The notes below the pieces were generated by a model. It made no database searches. It saw only the letters and a program-made list of their open reading frames with translations, and was not told the DNA's origin. A program made the translations under genes and the position numbers. From Oribacterium sp. (GTDB lineage Bacteria; Bacillota; Clostridia; Lachnospirales; Lachnospiraceae), in the NCBI GenBank assembly GCA_024689585.1, contig JAILDF010000313.1, positions 1-32,579 on the forward strand: a DNA stretch of 32,579 nt, written 5' to 3'. This document shows positions 1-6,965 of this stretch, one piece after another; position 1 is the stretch's first letter; every line of letters begins with the position of its first letter.

Positions 1-111
1 GTAGGCCGGAGCCGGTGGGCATCCATTTGAATGCGAGTCGCCTCGTCGGAAAAATCTAAGACAGGACTCAGCTCAACGCATTCAAATGGACGCCCACCGG
101 CCCCGTCCTAC
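1..111. repeat. Long imperfect inverted repeat at window edge (MITE-like)
   Basis: Positions 1-35 and 77-111 are reverse complements at 32 of 35 positions, around a 41-base centre. A shorter pairing (GAGTC at 35-39 with GACTC at 65-69) extends the hairpin inward. It has no U-tract and no coding frame, so it does not look like a normal terminator. The 12-mer GGGCATCCATTT at 17-28 occurs again in the intergenic palindrome near 8378, which suggests a dispersed non-coding repeat. The left end may extend beyond the window. Confidence 0.7.
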
Positions 112-186
112 TCATCTACCATCTGAACTGTTCCAAAATCAAAGGAAATCTGAAAAGTTTTGGTAAGGTTTTAGAGCCTCTCCTCA

Positions 187-195
187 TGGTACTAT
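187..195 (+). promoter_or_regulatory. Possible extended -10 promoter of the carboxypeptidase gene
   Basis: TGGTACTAT reads as an extended -10 element (TGN plus TACTAT). No convincing -35 lies 17 bases upstream. The stretch from 112 to 288 otherwise shows no gene, and a GGGGAGG at 209-215 lies too close to the in-frame TTG at 217 to be a good ribosome site for it. Confidence 0.3.
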
Positions 196-288
196 ATACG
201 TACTAAAAGGGGAGGTTTGCTTTATCCGACCGGCAACAGGGAAACATTTTTACAGTACACCTTTTATTACGAGGAGTCGGATGTCAGC

Positions 289-1773
289 ATGATGAATAAT
301 ATGAAGAATTACAAGAAATATTTACATAAAATCACTGCCGGTATGATGGTGGCGGTTATGTCAACATTATCCATATCATCTACAGTTCTTGCGGACAATG
401 AGGTTTCCGTGGTCATTTCAGAATACGGGCCTTTGAGTGCACAGATGGGTGAAACTGAGGCTGCCGTGGCAAATGAGGGGCTGGAGGTTTCGGTTTCCGA
501 TACTGTGGTATCAGATGCAGCCGGCACTTCTCAGGTTGTTGAGGCAGGAGCTTCTGTTACGGTCGAGGTTTCAGGAACCGGTTCTTCAGCAGCTTCACAG
601 ACCTCAGAAGGTGCTCAGGCGACAGCTGCCACTGCTGCAGGTACAAACCAGTCTGCTCAGATTACGGAAACATCGGCTGCAGCAGGCCAGGCTGTTCAGA
701 CTTCAGAAACAAGCGGCACTCAGGTTGCGGAAACATCTTCAGGAACTGAAAGCTCTTTGTATTCAGCACCTACCGCAGGATCGGTTCAGGTTTCAGGGAC
801 TACAACAGCACCTGACCAGGCAACAGTTACAGTTCAATCTGCGGATAGTACAACATCTGCATCCGGTCAGACTTCCGGAACAGTTCAGTCAACAGATTCC
901 ACAACATCAGCAACCACTGAGGCCGCAGCTTCAGAAGCTCAGACGGGCAACTACTTCCAGTCTGCAGCTACAGGTTCAAAATTTGTAAAGACTGCCCTTA
1001 CAGCTACACCTGATGTGAATGCAAACTTTATGATTCTTGTGGATGCGGATTCAAACCTTATTGTGGCTGAGAAGAATGGGGAATCAAAGATGTATCCCGC
1101 ATCCATGACCAAGGTCATGACTCTTCTTGTTGCATGTGAGAACATTACCGATCTTGATCAGGAAGTGGAGATCACAAGCGATATCATTGATTATGTTAAT
1201 GATAATGACGCTTCAAACTGTGGCTTCAAGGCAGGGGAGATTCTAACCGTTAAGGATCTTTTGTATGGTCTTATTCTTCCGTCAGGAGCTGATGCGGCTC
1301 TTGCTCTTGTAAGACTTATCGCAGGTTCCGAAAAGCAGTTCGTAAATCTCATGAATCAGAAGGCCCAGGAGCTTGGTATATCCTCAACAACTCACTATAC
1401 CAACAGTACCGGTCTTTACAATGATAACCATTACACTACCGCAAAGGACATGGCATTGGTCATGAAATACGCTATGGCAAATCCTTACGCAAGTGCAATT
1501 CTTTCAACAAGAAACTACACAACCAAAGCCAGCAACAAGCATAGTTCAGGAATCAGTTTCTCAAACAAATTCCTGACCCGCATAGATACCCAGTCCACTG
1601 GCGGAAAGGCTCTTATGGCGAAAACCGGTTATGTTTCAAAAGCCGGCAACTGTGCGGTATCCTCCTTCACAGGTCCCAGCGGATCACATTATATCTGCGT
1701 TACCGGAAAAACCTCCGGCGCCTGGAATGTAGTCTATGCACATGCAGATCTTTATAAGAAATACGGAAAATAA
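289..1773 (+). CDS. Secreted D-alanyl-D-alanine carboxypeptidase (peptidase S11) with long Ser/Thr/Ala-rich linker
   Basis: This is a penicillin-binding protein of the DacA/DacF type, which trims the terminal D-Ala from peptidoglycan stem peptides outside the membrane. The N-terminus has basic residues and a hydrophobic stretch ending VLA-DN, a typical signal peptide. Residues ~40-240 are low-complexity Ser/Thr/Ala/Gln/Gly. The catalytic domain follows, with SMTK (nucleophile Ser ~272), SGA at ~332 where the family usually has SxN, and KTG at ~445. There is no obvious C-terminal amphipathic anchor or PBP5-like domain after the catalytic part. The ATG at 289 follows GAGGAG at 271-276; a TTG at 217 in the same frame would add 24 residues that do not look like a leader. 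The gene appears monocistronic, with a terminator at 1862-1894. Family assignment is firm; the linker's wall-spanning role is inferred. Confidence 0.93.
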   Translation: MMNNMKNYKKYLHKITAGMMVAVMSTLSISSTVLADNEVSVVISEYGPLSAQMGETEAAVANEGLEVSVSDTVVSDAAGTSQVVEAGASVTVEVSGTGSSAASQTSEGAQATAATAAGTNQSAQITETSAAAGQAVQTSETSGTQVAETSSGTESSLYSAPTAGSVQVSGTTTAPDQATVTVQSADSTTSASGQTSGTVQSTDSTTSATTEAAASEAQTGNYFQSAATGSKFVKTALTATPDVNANFMILVDADSNLIVAEKNGESKMYPASMTKVMTLLVACENITDLDQEVEITSDIIDYVNDNDASNCGFKAGEILTVKDLLYGLILPSGADAALALVRLIAGSEKQFVNLMNQKAQELGISSTTHYTNSTGLYNDNHYTTAKDMALVMKYAMANPYASAILSTRNYTTKASNKHSSGISFSNKFLTRIDTQSTGGKALMAKTGYVSKAGNCAVSSFTGPSGSHYICVTGKTSGAWNVVYAHADLYKKYGK

Positions 1774-1861
1774 TGCCGTATCCCTCAGCAGGCTGTCAGA
1801 TATACCCGGCAGTCATACGTATGCACTAGCATGCACAGTTCAGACATAACTCATATTCATT

Positions 1862-1894
1862 ATCCGTCGCCTCTTTGGCGGCGGATTTCTTTTA
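1862..1894 (+). terminator. Intrinsic terminator after the carboxypeptidase
   Basis: ATCCGTCGCC pairs with GGCGGCGGAT (one G-T pair) across a TCTTT loop and is followed by TTTCTTTTAT. It lies about 90 bases after the stop codon. Confidence 0.8.
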
Positions 1895-1943
1895 TATAAA
1901 CTCTTCTTAAGACGATATTAAATAGGTATAGCATTAAATCCTG

Positions 1944-1952
1944 TGCTATAAT
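1944..1952 (+). promoter_or_regulatory. Extended -10 promoter for the FHA-ABC operon
   Basis: TGCTATAAT is a perfect extended -10 (TGN plus TATAAT at 1947-1952). The -35 region is poor, as is common for extended -10 promoters. Transcription would begin near 1959 and give a leader of about 100 bases. Confidence 0.6.
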
Positions 1953-2000
1953 TTTACCTAGATTGTGTTGTGTCAGGTTTTCCCTGAAAGCCTGATATGT

Positions 2001-2043
2001 AACACCGGTTCAATGGGAAGTGTAGTTTCACCGGACCGGTGTT
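2001..2043 (+). other. Inverted repeat in the leader of the FHA-ABC gene
   Basis: AACACCGGT at 2001-2009 and ACCGGTGTT at 2035-2043 form a perfect 9-bp stem with a 25-base loop, ending 8 bases before the Shine-Dalgarno GGAGG at 2052. It could be an RNA hairpin affecting initiation or a DNA operator; the sequence does not decide. Confidence 0.5.
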
Positions 2044-2061
2044 CATAAAATGGAGGTTTAT

Positions 2062-3747
2062 ATGTCCGGACTTTTGGAAGATCTCGTCGACCCCGCGAAA
2101 ATCGTCGTGATAAAAATAGGAAGTGTTCCCAAGCAGTTCAGAGTGGAAAAAGAGCTCGCCATCGGCAAGCAGAGTCTGTTCCACTTTAAAAATGATGACA
2201 AAATCTCTTTGGAATATCCCCTTCTTGATAAAAAGCAGGGGAAGCTGAGCCATACCTTCGGAAACTGGCATTATGCCAATCTCACAGACAGCAATGTCAC
2301 CACCATCAATGACGTAGATGTGGAATTTGGTTCTTATACCATACTTAAAAACGGTGATGTTATCCGAATTAAGAATGACGAGGATATGCTCATATTTGTT
2401 TTCCTGAAGAAATTTGCGGGAAATCTGGAGTGGAAGCGTGTGCCTCTCAATCCGGAGCAAAAGGTATATCATATCTACAGTCATGTCAGTGATTATCTGA
2501 AAAACCGAAAGGGAGAGCCAGCTGCTTCTACAGATGAAACAAGGACAGAATCGGAGCACCATGCTGTGGTACGTTATACTAACGGAAGCTGGTACGTTGA
2601 AGACATTGACACCACAAGAGGTGTCCTTGTGAACCAGAACAAGATTGAAGGTTCAAGGAAGCTGGAGCTTTATGATGTTATAAACATTGGCGATACCCAT
2701 TTTGTTTTTGTAGGGGACTATCTTGCTTATAATCATGAAACCTTCAAAAACCATGACCTGGAGATCCATATCCAGGAGCGTTCCGTGCGGAACATGTTTA
2801 AAAAGCAGATTCTCCTGAAAGACATTAACCTGAAGATAGAACCGGGAAATATGGTTCTGATCCTGGGAGGTTCCGGTGCAGGTAAGACCACATTTATCAA
2901 TGCTGTCACAGGTTACGAGAAAGCAAAGGCAGACATCACCCAGGGTGATCTTAATGTTTATAATGACTATTCAAAAATGAAATACAAGATCGGCATGGTT
3001 CCACAGCAGGATCTTCTTCGTGGAGACGATACCGTTATCATGACCCTCACCAATGCTGCGGAAATGCGCATGCCAAGTGATACAAGCTTTGAAGCCCGAA
3101 GGGCCCGTGTTCAGGATACCCTTGACCTCTTTGGTCTTGATGCGGTTAAGAATGAACTGGTTGATAAACTTTCAGGCGGTCAGAGAAAGCGACTTTCCAT
3201 AGCTGTTGAATTCGTAGCGGATCCAAGCCTTTTCATTCTTGACGAACCGGATTCCGGTCTTGACGGAGTTATGGCCCGGGATCTTATGAGACAGCTCAGA
3301 AATATCGCCGACCAGTACAAGATAGTTATGGTCATCACCCACACACCTGACCGAGTTATCGACCTCTTTGACAAGGTCATCGTTCTGGCAAAGAACAGCA
3401 GTCATACCGGCCAGCTTGCCTTTTACGGAAGCATTAGCGAAGCTAAGGAATTCTTCAACAAGGAAACCATGGAAGACATCGTCCTTGCCATCAACAGCGA
3501 GGGAGAGGGCGGTGAAGGTCAGGCTGATGTGTTTATAGAAAAATTCGCAAAGCTGCAGGCTGAAAAGGCGGCAGCACCTGTCGAAAATACAGAACCGGAG
3601 ATTGATGATGCGGAGGTAAAAACCGAATCAGGAGAGAAGGTTGCGTCTGAAAATATTACCGCTGACGACAAGCCAAAAGCCGGCTCAGCTCCTTCCGGAG
3701 ACAGCTCCACTACCCCAAACCCGGAGGTGGAAGTATCACTCACATGA
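2062..3747 (+). CDS. FHA-domain ABC transporter ATP-binding protein
   Basis: This is the cytoplasmic ATPase of an ABC-2/ABCG-type transporter, about 561 residues. The N-terminal half carries forkhead-associated (FHA, phosphothreonine-binding) sequence. One FHA-like segment lies at ~40-115, and a clearer one at ~155-235 has TRGVLVNQNKI and DVINIGDTHFVF. The ABC domain follows at ~250-475: Walker A GGSGAGKTT, Q-loop MVPQQD, signature LSGGQRKR, Walker B LFILDEPDSGLD and H-loop ITHTP. The last ~60 residues are acidic and low in complexity. The start at 2062 is preceded by GGAGG at 2052-2056; an upstream ATG at 2050 overlaps that site and is less likely. The permease gene follows after 60 bases. 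FHA-ABC fusions such as mycobacterial Rv1747 are controlled by Ser/Thr kinases, and the same is inferred here. The substrate is unknown. Confidence 0.9.
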   Translation: MSGLLEDLVDPAKIVVIKIGSVPKQFRVEKELAIGKQSLFHFKNDDKISLEYPLLDKKQGKLSHTFGNWHYANLTDSNVTTINDVDVEFGSYTILKNGDVIRIKNDEDMLIFVFLKKFAGNLEWKRVPLNPEQKVYHIYSHVSDYLKNRKGEPAASTDETRTESEHHAVVRYTNGSWYVEDIDTTRGVLVNQNKIEGSRKLELYDVINIGDTHFVFVGDYLAYNHETFKNHDLEIHIQERSVRNMFKKQILLKDINLKIEPGNMVLILGGSGAGKTTFINAVTGYEKAKADITQGDLNVYNDYSKMKYKIGMVPQQDLLRGDDTVIMTLTNAAEMRMPSDTSFEARRARVQDTLDLFGLDAVKNELVDKLSGGQRKRLSIAVEFVADPSLFILDEPDSGLDGVMARDLMRQLRNIADQYKIVMVITHTPDRVIDLFDKVIVLAKNSSHTGQLAFYGSISEAKEFFNKETMEDIVLAINSEGEGGEGQADVFIEKFAKLQAEKAAAPVENTEPEIDDAEVKTESGEKVASENITADDKPKAGSAPSGDSSTTPNPEVEVSLT

Positions 3748-3754
3748 AGGGCAC

Positions 3755-3773
3755 CTCGGATATATCATCCGAG
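3755..3773 (+). other. Intercistronic hairpin between FHA-ABC ATPase and permease
   Basis: CTCGGAT and ATCCGAG form a perfect 7-bp stem with a 5-base loop, followed by AAAATATTTTG. The U-run is weak, so a processing or stability hairpin, or a leaky terminator, is more likely than a full stop. Confidence 0.5.
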
Positions 3774-3807
3774 AAAATATTTTGTAAAAGAAATGAGGAA
3801 GCAGCAA

Positions 3808-4734
3808 ATGGATGACGCTATTCACACCGGAAGGTTAGGACAGGTTAATATTTATCTCGGAAAGCTCTTCCGCATCTTTGTTAATGAACGTGACTGGAAA
3901 GGACTTCCCCTGTCTGCAGCCATCGCACTGATGGTAGCTTTTGTAATGGGAAAGAGCCTCTTCACCAATATGGAAAGACTTAAGGCCGGATCCTTTGCCA
4001 TTGTCTGCGTCTGCATATGGAACGGTTTCTTTAATTCCATTCAGATGGTATGCCGGGAGAGGGCAATAGTTAAAAGAGAGCACAGGGCGGGACTTCATAT
4101 AACTGCATATATTGGCGCCCACATGATATATCAGGCCATAATGTGCCTTTTGCAGGTCATCATCTCCATCGTGGTATATAAACTTTACGGCATCAAATTC
4201 CCGGAGGAAAGTATCGTCACCGGATCCTTTACTTTGGATTTTGCCATCACTTTATGGATCATCACCTTTTCCGCAGATATGATCGCCCTGATGATATCCT
4301 GTATTGTAAGGACAACCACCGCCGCAATGACGGTGATGCCATTCCTCCTCATAATACAGCTGGTATTTGCAGGTGTTATCTTTTCCTTCAGCTCAGGACC
4401 TGCAGTTATAGTGGAAAAAATGACCATAAGCCACTGGGGCACAGTCGCCATATGTGCCGTTGCTGATTACAATTCACTTACATCACATGCATTGTTCTCA
4501 GCCATATACCAGTTCAGGTCAGTGCCCGAGGTTCAGTCACTGGTGGACTACATTCAGAGGACCGATATCCGTTACAAGATGGATCTTCTTTCAGCACAGT
4601 CCATGCAGAACACACTTTATGCCGGAACCATCGATAACATCCTCCATTGCTGGGGTGTCATAGCACTGATCGGCATTGTATGTATAACAATCGGAATCAT
4701 TTCACTGGAAATGATAGACAGAGATAAGCGATAA
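3808..4734 (+). CDS. ABC-2 type transporter permease
   Basis: This is the membrane partner of the FHA-ABC ATPase encoded just upstream, about 308 residues. It shows roughly six hydrophobic segments in the ABC-2 pattern: LSAAIALMVAFVMG, GSFAIVCVCIWNGFF, the long segment before IVVYKLYG, DFAITLWIITF, MPFLLIIQLVFAGVIF, and a C-terminal segment ending IGIISLEM. The charged REHRAG stretch in the first loop resembles the coupling region of ABCG-type permeases. The ATG at 3808 follows GAGGAAG with 6 bases of spacing; an in-frame ATG at 3793 has a poor ribosome site. Both genes are on one strand with no promoter seen between them, so an operon is likely. The transported substrate cannot be read from the sequence. 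Confidence 0.87.
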   Translation: MDDAIHTGRLGQVNIYLGKLFRIFVNERDWKGLPLSAAIALMVAFVMGKSLFTNMERLKAGSFAIVCVCIWNGFFNSIQMVCRERAIVKREHRAGLHITAYIGAHMIYQAIMCLLQVIISIVVYKLYGIKFPEESIVTGSFTLDFAITLWIITFSADMIALMISCIVRTTTAAMTVMPFLLIIQLVFAGVIFSFSSGPAVIVEKMTISHWGTVAICAVADYNSLTSHALFSAIYQFRSVPEVQSLVDYIQRTDIRYKMDLLSAQSMQNTLYAGTIDNILHCWGVIALIGIVCITIGIISLEMIDRDKR

Positions 4735-4755
4735 AATCCACCCGATAAAGGTGAA

Positions 4756-4809
4756 TCCACCGGGGACGGGACGGTTCTCGCCGGCGAGAACCGTCCCGTC
4801 CCCGGTGGA
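4756..4809. repeat. Perfect 54-bp GC-rich palindrome (family member 1)
   Basis: The sequence is its own reverse complement around 4782/4783, with the core GGTTCTCGCCGGCGAGAACC flanked by further GGGAC/GTCCC and CCACCGGGG arms. It lies between the convergent permease and lacI-type genes, next to but separate from a conventional terminator. The same core occurs at 5918-5965 and, degenerate, at 10795-10846. Confidence 0.85.
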
Positions 4810-4819
4810 CTTTATAAAG

Positions 4820-4853
4820 AAAATCCCGACGGACCAAACCGTCGGGATTTTTT
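4820..4853. terminator. Bidirectional intrinsic terminator between convergent genes
   Basis: AATCCCGACGG (4822-4832) pairs with CCGTCGGGATT (4839-4849) across ACCAAA and is followed by a T-run on the plus strand. On the minus strand the stem is followed by TTTTCTTTA. It begins directly after the stop codon of the LacI-family gene and can serve both convergent genes. Confidence 0.88.
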
Positions 4854-4856
4854 GAT

Positions 4857-5867
4857 TTACATGGTGGATTCCAGCCAGTTCACAGAACACTTCAGTGTCT
4901 GATGAGGCTTTTCGGAATTCGTTTCTTTTATCTGATCTATGAGAATTTCGGCAGCTTTCTGACCTTCCTCATAGGCAGGCTGGACTATGGTTGTGAGCTT
5001 AGGGTCAGAATATATGGCCCATTCAACATTGTCAAAGCCTATGATCCCGAGCTCCTTGGGGATCTTTTCTTTTAACGGCTGGAGTGCATGATAGACCTCA
5101 GGAAGTGCCCAGCAGTTAGGCACATACACAAGGGCAGGGTGGTTGGCTTTCATATGGGACTTCACAAAATCCAGAACCTTTTCACCATCTATTTCCCCAT
5201 CCTTAATCTCAAGGCTCTCATAACTGTACCCGTTCTCAAGTATGCAGTCTGTAAATCCGGAGGATCTCTCTATGCGGGTACTGAGTCTCGATGGATCCGC
5301 TCCAATCATAAGAAAAGTTTTATAGCCCTTTTCCATAAGCTTTTCCATGGTTCGGTAAGTAGCGGTATAATTGTCCGTCTTAACCCAGTAGGCATCGTCC
5401 TCATAAACCTTACTGTCAAAATATACGAAGGGTTTTCCTCCTCTATTCAGTATCTTTGAGGTTTCATGAAATCCCGGTGTAGGCTGAATGATAAAACCGT
5501 CTGCCCCAAGAGTCAGCATCCTGTTTACATAACTTGCTTCCATCTCGGCATCATAGGAAGAATTGCCGATCAGGGTCTGAAAACCGTGCTTTCTTGCGGT
5601 ATCCTCGATTCCCTTAACAATCCTGTTGGAAAAGCTATTGGTAATGTCTCCGATGATCACTCCCATAAGATTGGTCTTTTTCTGATTCAGAGTACGGGCG
5701 GCGATATTCGGACGATAGTTCGTCTTCTCGATCATCTCCCGGATCCGTGCCTCGGTTTCCGGTGACATCTTATCGGTTTTTCCGTTCAGAAAAAAAGAAA
5801 CCGTAGTCTTGGATACCCCGGCCATTTCCGCTATATCTTTTATGGTTATCTTTCCGTCTCTTCCCAT
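4857..5867 (-). CDS. LacI-family transcriptional regulator
   Basis: This is a sugar-type repressor of about 336 residues. The helix-turn-helix is at the N-terminus (ITIKDIAEMAGVSKTTVSFF), followed by the hinge region containing NYRPNIAARTL. The periplasmic-binding-protein-like effector domain starts at MGVIIGDITNSF and ends with the family-typical TTIVQPAYEEGQKAAEIL. I chose the ATG at 5867 because GGAG lies 7 bases upstream and it places the HTH directly at the N-terminus; an upstream in-frame ATG at 5897 has no such site. The gene stands alone, with no sugar transport or hydrolase gene adjacent, so its regulon and effector are unknown. A strong minus-strand promoter lies at 6013-6041, with an operator-like palindrome inside it, which suggests autoregulation. 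Confidence 0.92.
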   Translation of the reverse strand: MGRDGKITIKDIAEMAGVSKTTVSFFLNGKTDKMSPETEARIREMIEKTNYRPNIAARTLNQKKTNLMGVIIGDITNSFSNRIVKGIEDTARKHGFQTLIGNSSYDAEMEASYVNRMLTLGADGFIIQPTPGFHETSKILNRGGKPFVYFDSKVYEDDAYWVKTDNYTATYRTMEKLMEKGYKTFLMIGADPSRLSTRIERSSGFTDCILENGYSYESLEIKDGEIDGEKVLDFVKSHMKANHPALVYVPNCWALPEVYHALQPLKEKIPKELGIIGFDNVEWAIYSDPKLTTIVQPAYEEGQKAAEILIDQIKETNSEKPHQTLKCSVNWLESTM

Positions 5868-5917
5868 TCCATTACTCCGATCTGACATCCAAATCAACTG
5901 GGCTATATCTCAACCAC

Positions 5918-5965
5918 GTGCCAACAGGGACGGTTCTCGCCGGCGAGAACCGTCCCTGTTGGCAC
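5918..5965. repeat. Perfect 48-bp palindrome (family member 2) in the lacI-type leader
   Basis: This is a perfect palindrome centred at 5941/5942, sharing a 30-bp core with the element at 4756-4809 but with different outer arms (GTGCCAACA/TGTTGGCAC). It lies between the predicted minus-strand transcription start (~6006) and the start codon at 5867. It would therefore form a very stable hairpin in the 5' leader of the regulator mRNA. No U-tract follows it in that direction. Confidence 0.85.
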
Positions 5966-6012
5966 CCTCTGGCATAAAACCGGTAAACTCATTGAATTTA
6001 CTTGATATTTAA

Positions 6013-6041
6013 ATTCTAATTATCCGAACAATTATTGTCAA
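6013..6041 (-). promoter_or_regulatory. Sigma-A promoter of the LacI-family gene
   Basis: On the minus strand TTGACA (6036-6041) and TAGAAT (6013-6018) are separated by 17 bases, near consensus. Transcription would begin close to 6006, leaving a leader of about 140 bases. Confidence 0.75.
6018..6033. promoter_or_regulatory. Candidate LacI-family operator
   Basis: AATTATCCGAACAATT is an imperfect 16-bp palindrome with a central CG, the usual form of LacI/GalR operators. It lies between the -35 and -10 boxes of the regulator's own promoter. This position fits autorepression; the assignment is inferred from form and place only. Confidence 0.45.
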
Positions 6042-6118
6042 CATGGCAGAATTCCCTAAAAAAAATAATCCTTATTTCCATGTGATTTTTTGATATGGCA
6101 TTACCGAAAGGATTAATG

Positions 6119-6124
6119 TATAAT
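6119..6124 (+). promoter_or_regulatory. Possible -10 box of the maf promoter
   Basis: TATAAT lies 55 bases before the maf start codon. A matching -35 at 17 bases is weak (TGGCAT), and a better TTGATA is 23 bases away. Together with the lacI-type promoter this fills the 311-base divergent intergenic region. Confidence 0.35.
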
Positions 6125-6178
6125 GAAGTCATTTCAAAAATGTAAAGGCTTACATATTTTCGTAAAAGGATAAATTAT

Positions 6179-6847
6179 ATGAGTATAGACCGCTTTATTT
6201 TAGCCTCCGGTTCCCCCCGTCGAAAAGAACTGCTGGAGCAGATAGGTATAAATCCGGAGATCATTCCAAGTGATATAGATGAAAAGGTCACCGGCTCTGT
6301 TCCCGAGGAGCTTGTGATCAGCCTCTCAAAAAGCAAGGCTATGGATATCGCTTCAAAGCTGCAGAAGTCAGAGAGAACCGATGATATTTCTCTTTCGGTC
6401 GGTACACCAGTGAGTTCTGAAGACATTTCCCTTGCAGCATCTCATCAGAATAAACTCACCCTCATCCTGGGAGCCGACACAATTGTTTCCGTGGATGGTC
6501 ATATCCTGGGGAAGCCTCATTCCCATGAAGAGGCAGCAGAGATGATCCGGTCCATTCAGGGGCGCAGCCACCAGGTTTATACCGGTGTCACCATCATAGC
6601 TAGAGACAGCGCAGGTCAGGATACCATTGATTCCTTTGCAGTAAAAACCGATGTTAATGTTTACCCCATGACAGAAGAAGAGATCACTGCCTATGCCGAA
6701 TCCTCAGAGCCTATGGATAAGGCCGGCGCCTACGGAATCCAGGGAGCCTTCGCAAAATACATTAAAGGCATAGAAGGTGACTACAACAATGTTGTAGGTC
6801 TTCCGGTAGCAGAAGTTTACCAAAGGATAAAACACCACATAAACTGA
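6179..6847 (+). CDS. maf: Maf-family nucleoside triphosphate pyrophosphatase
   Basis: Maf proteins hydrolyse non-canonical or modified nucleoside triphosphates (dTTP/UTP or methylated pyrimidine types) to monophosphates in the cytosol, and affect septum formation when overproduced. The N-terminal ASGSPRRKELL, the central GADTIV with its catalytic Asp, and the C-terminal DKAGAYGIQG are all present. The protein is 222 residues, longer than the usual ~190-200. The extra length is a Ser-rich insertion at ~62-92, before the GADT strand. The ATG at 6179 has AAAAGGA 8 bases upstream. In many Firmicutes maf neighbours mreBCD or radC; here it stands between a regulator and a MATE exporter, so context adds little. 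Confidence 0.93.
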   Translation: MSIDRFILASGSPRRKELLEQIGINPEIIPSDIDEKVTGSVPEELVISLSKSKAMDIASKLQKSERTDDISLSVGTPVSSEDISLAASHQNKLTLILGADTIVSVDGHILGKPHSHEEAAEMIRSIQGRSHQVYTGVTIIARDSAGQDTIDSFAVKTDVNVYPMTEEEITAYAESSEPMDKAGAYGIQGAFAKYIKGIEGDYNNVVGLPVAEVYQRIKHHIN

Positions 6848-6965
6848 CTCTGTTCCATAATCCTTACGCATCACCGGAAGGAACCATTTATCCAGCCCCC
6901 ATGCAGACCATGATTCCTGACATTCTTAAACCAACCTGATTGGAACATAATTAAAGGAGCACCAC

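Noticed and set aside
112-288. Riboswitch (c-di-GMP or similar) before the carboxypeptidase gene
   Set aside because: A few GC-rich motifs looked suggestive, but the conserved cores of known classes are not present.
437-988. A 183-codon open frame on the plus strand rich in Leu, Gln and Arg
   Set aside because: It lies in another frame of the repetitive linker of the carboxypeptidase; its composition is a by-product of the Ser/Thr/Ala codons and it has no ribosome site.
1954-2562. A 202-codon minus-strand frame opposite the FHA-ABC gene
   Set aside because: It is antisense to well-supported FHA coding sequence, shows no family features, and extends into the plus-strand promoter.
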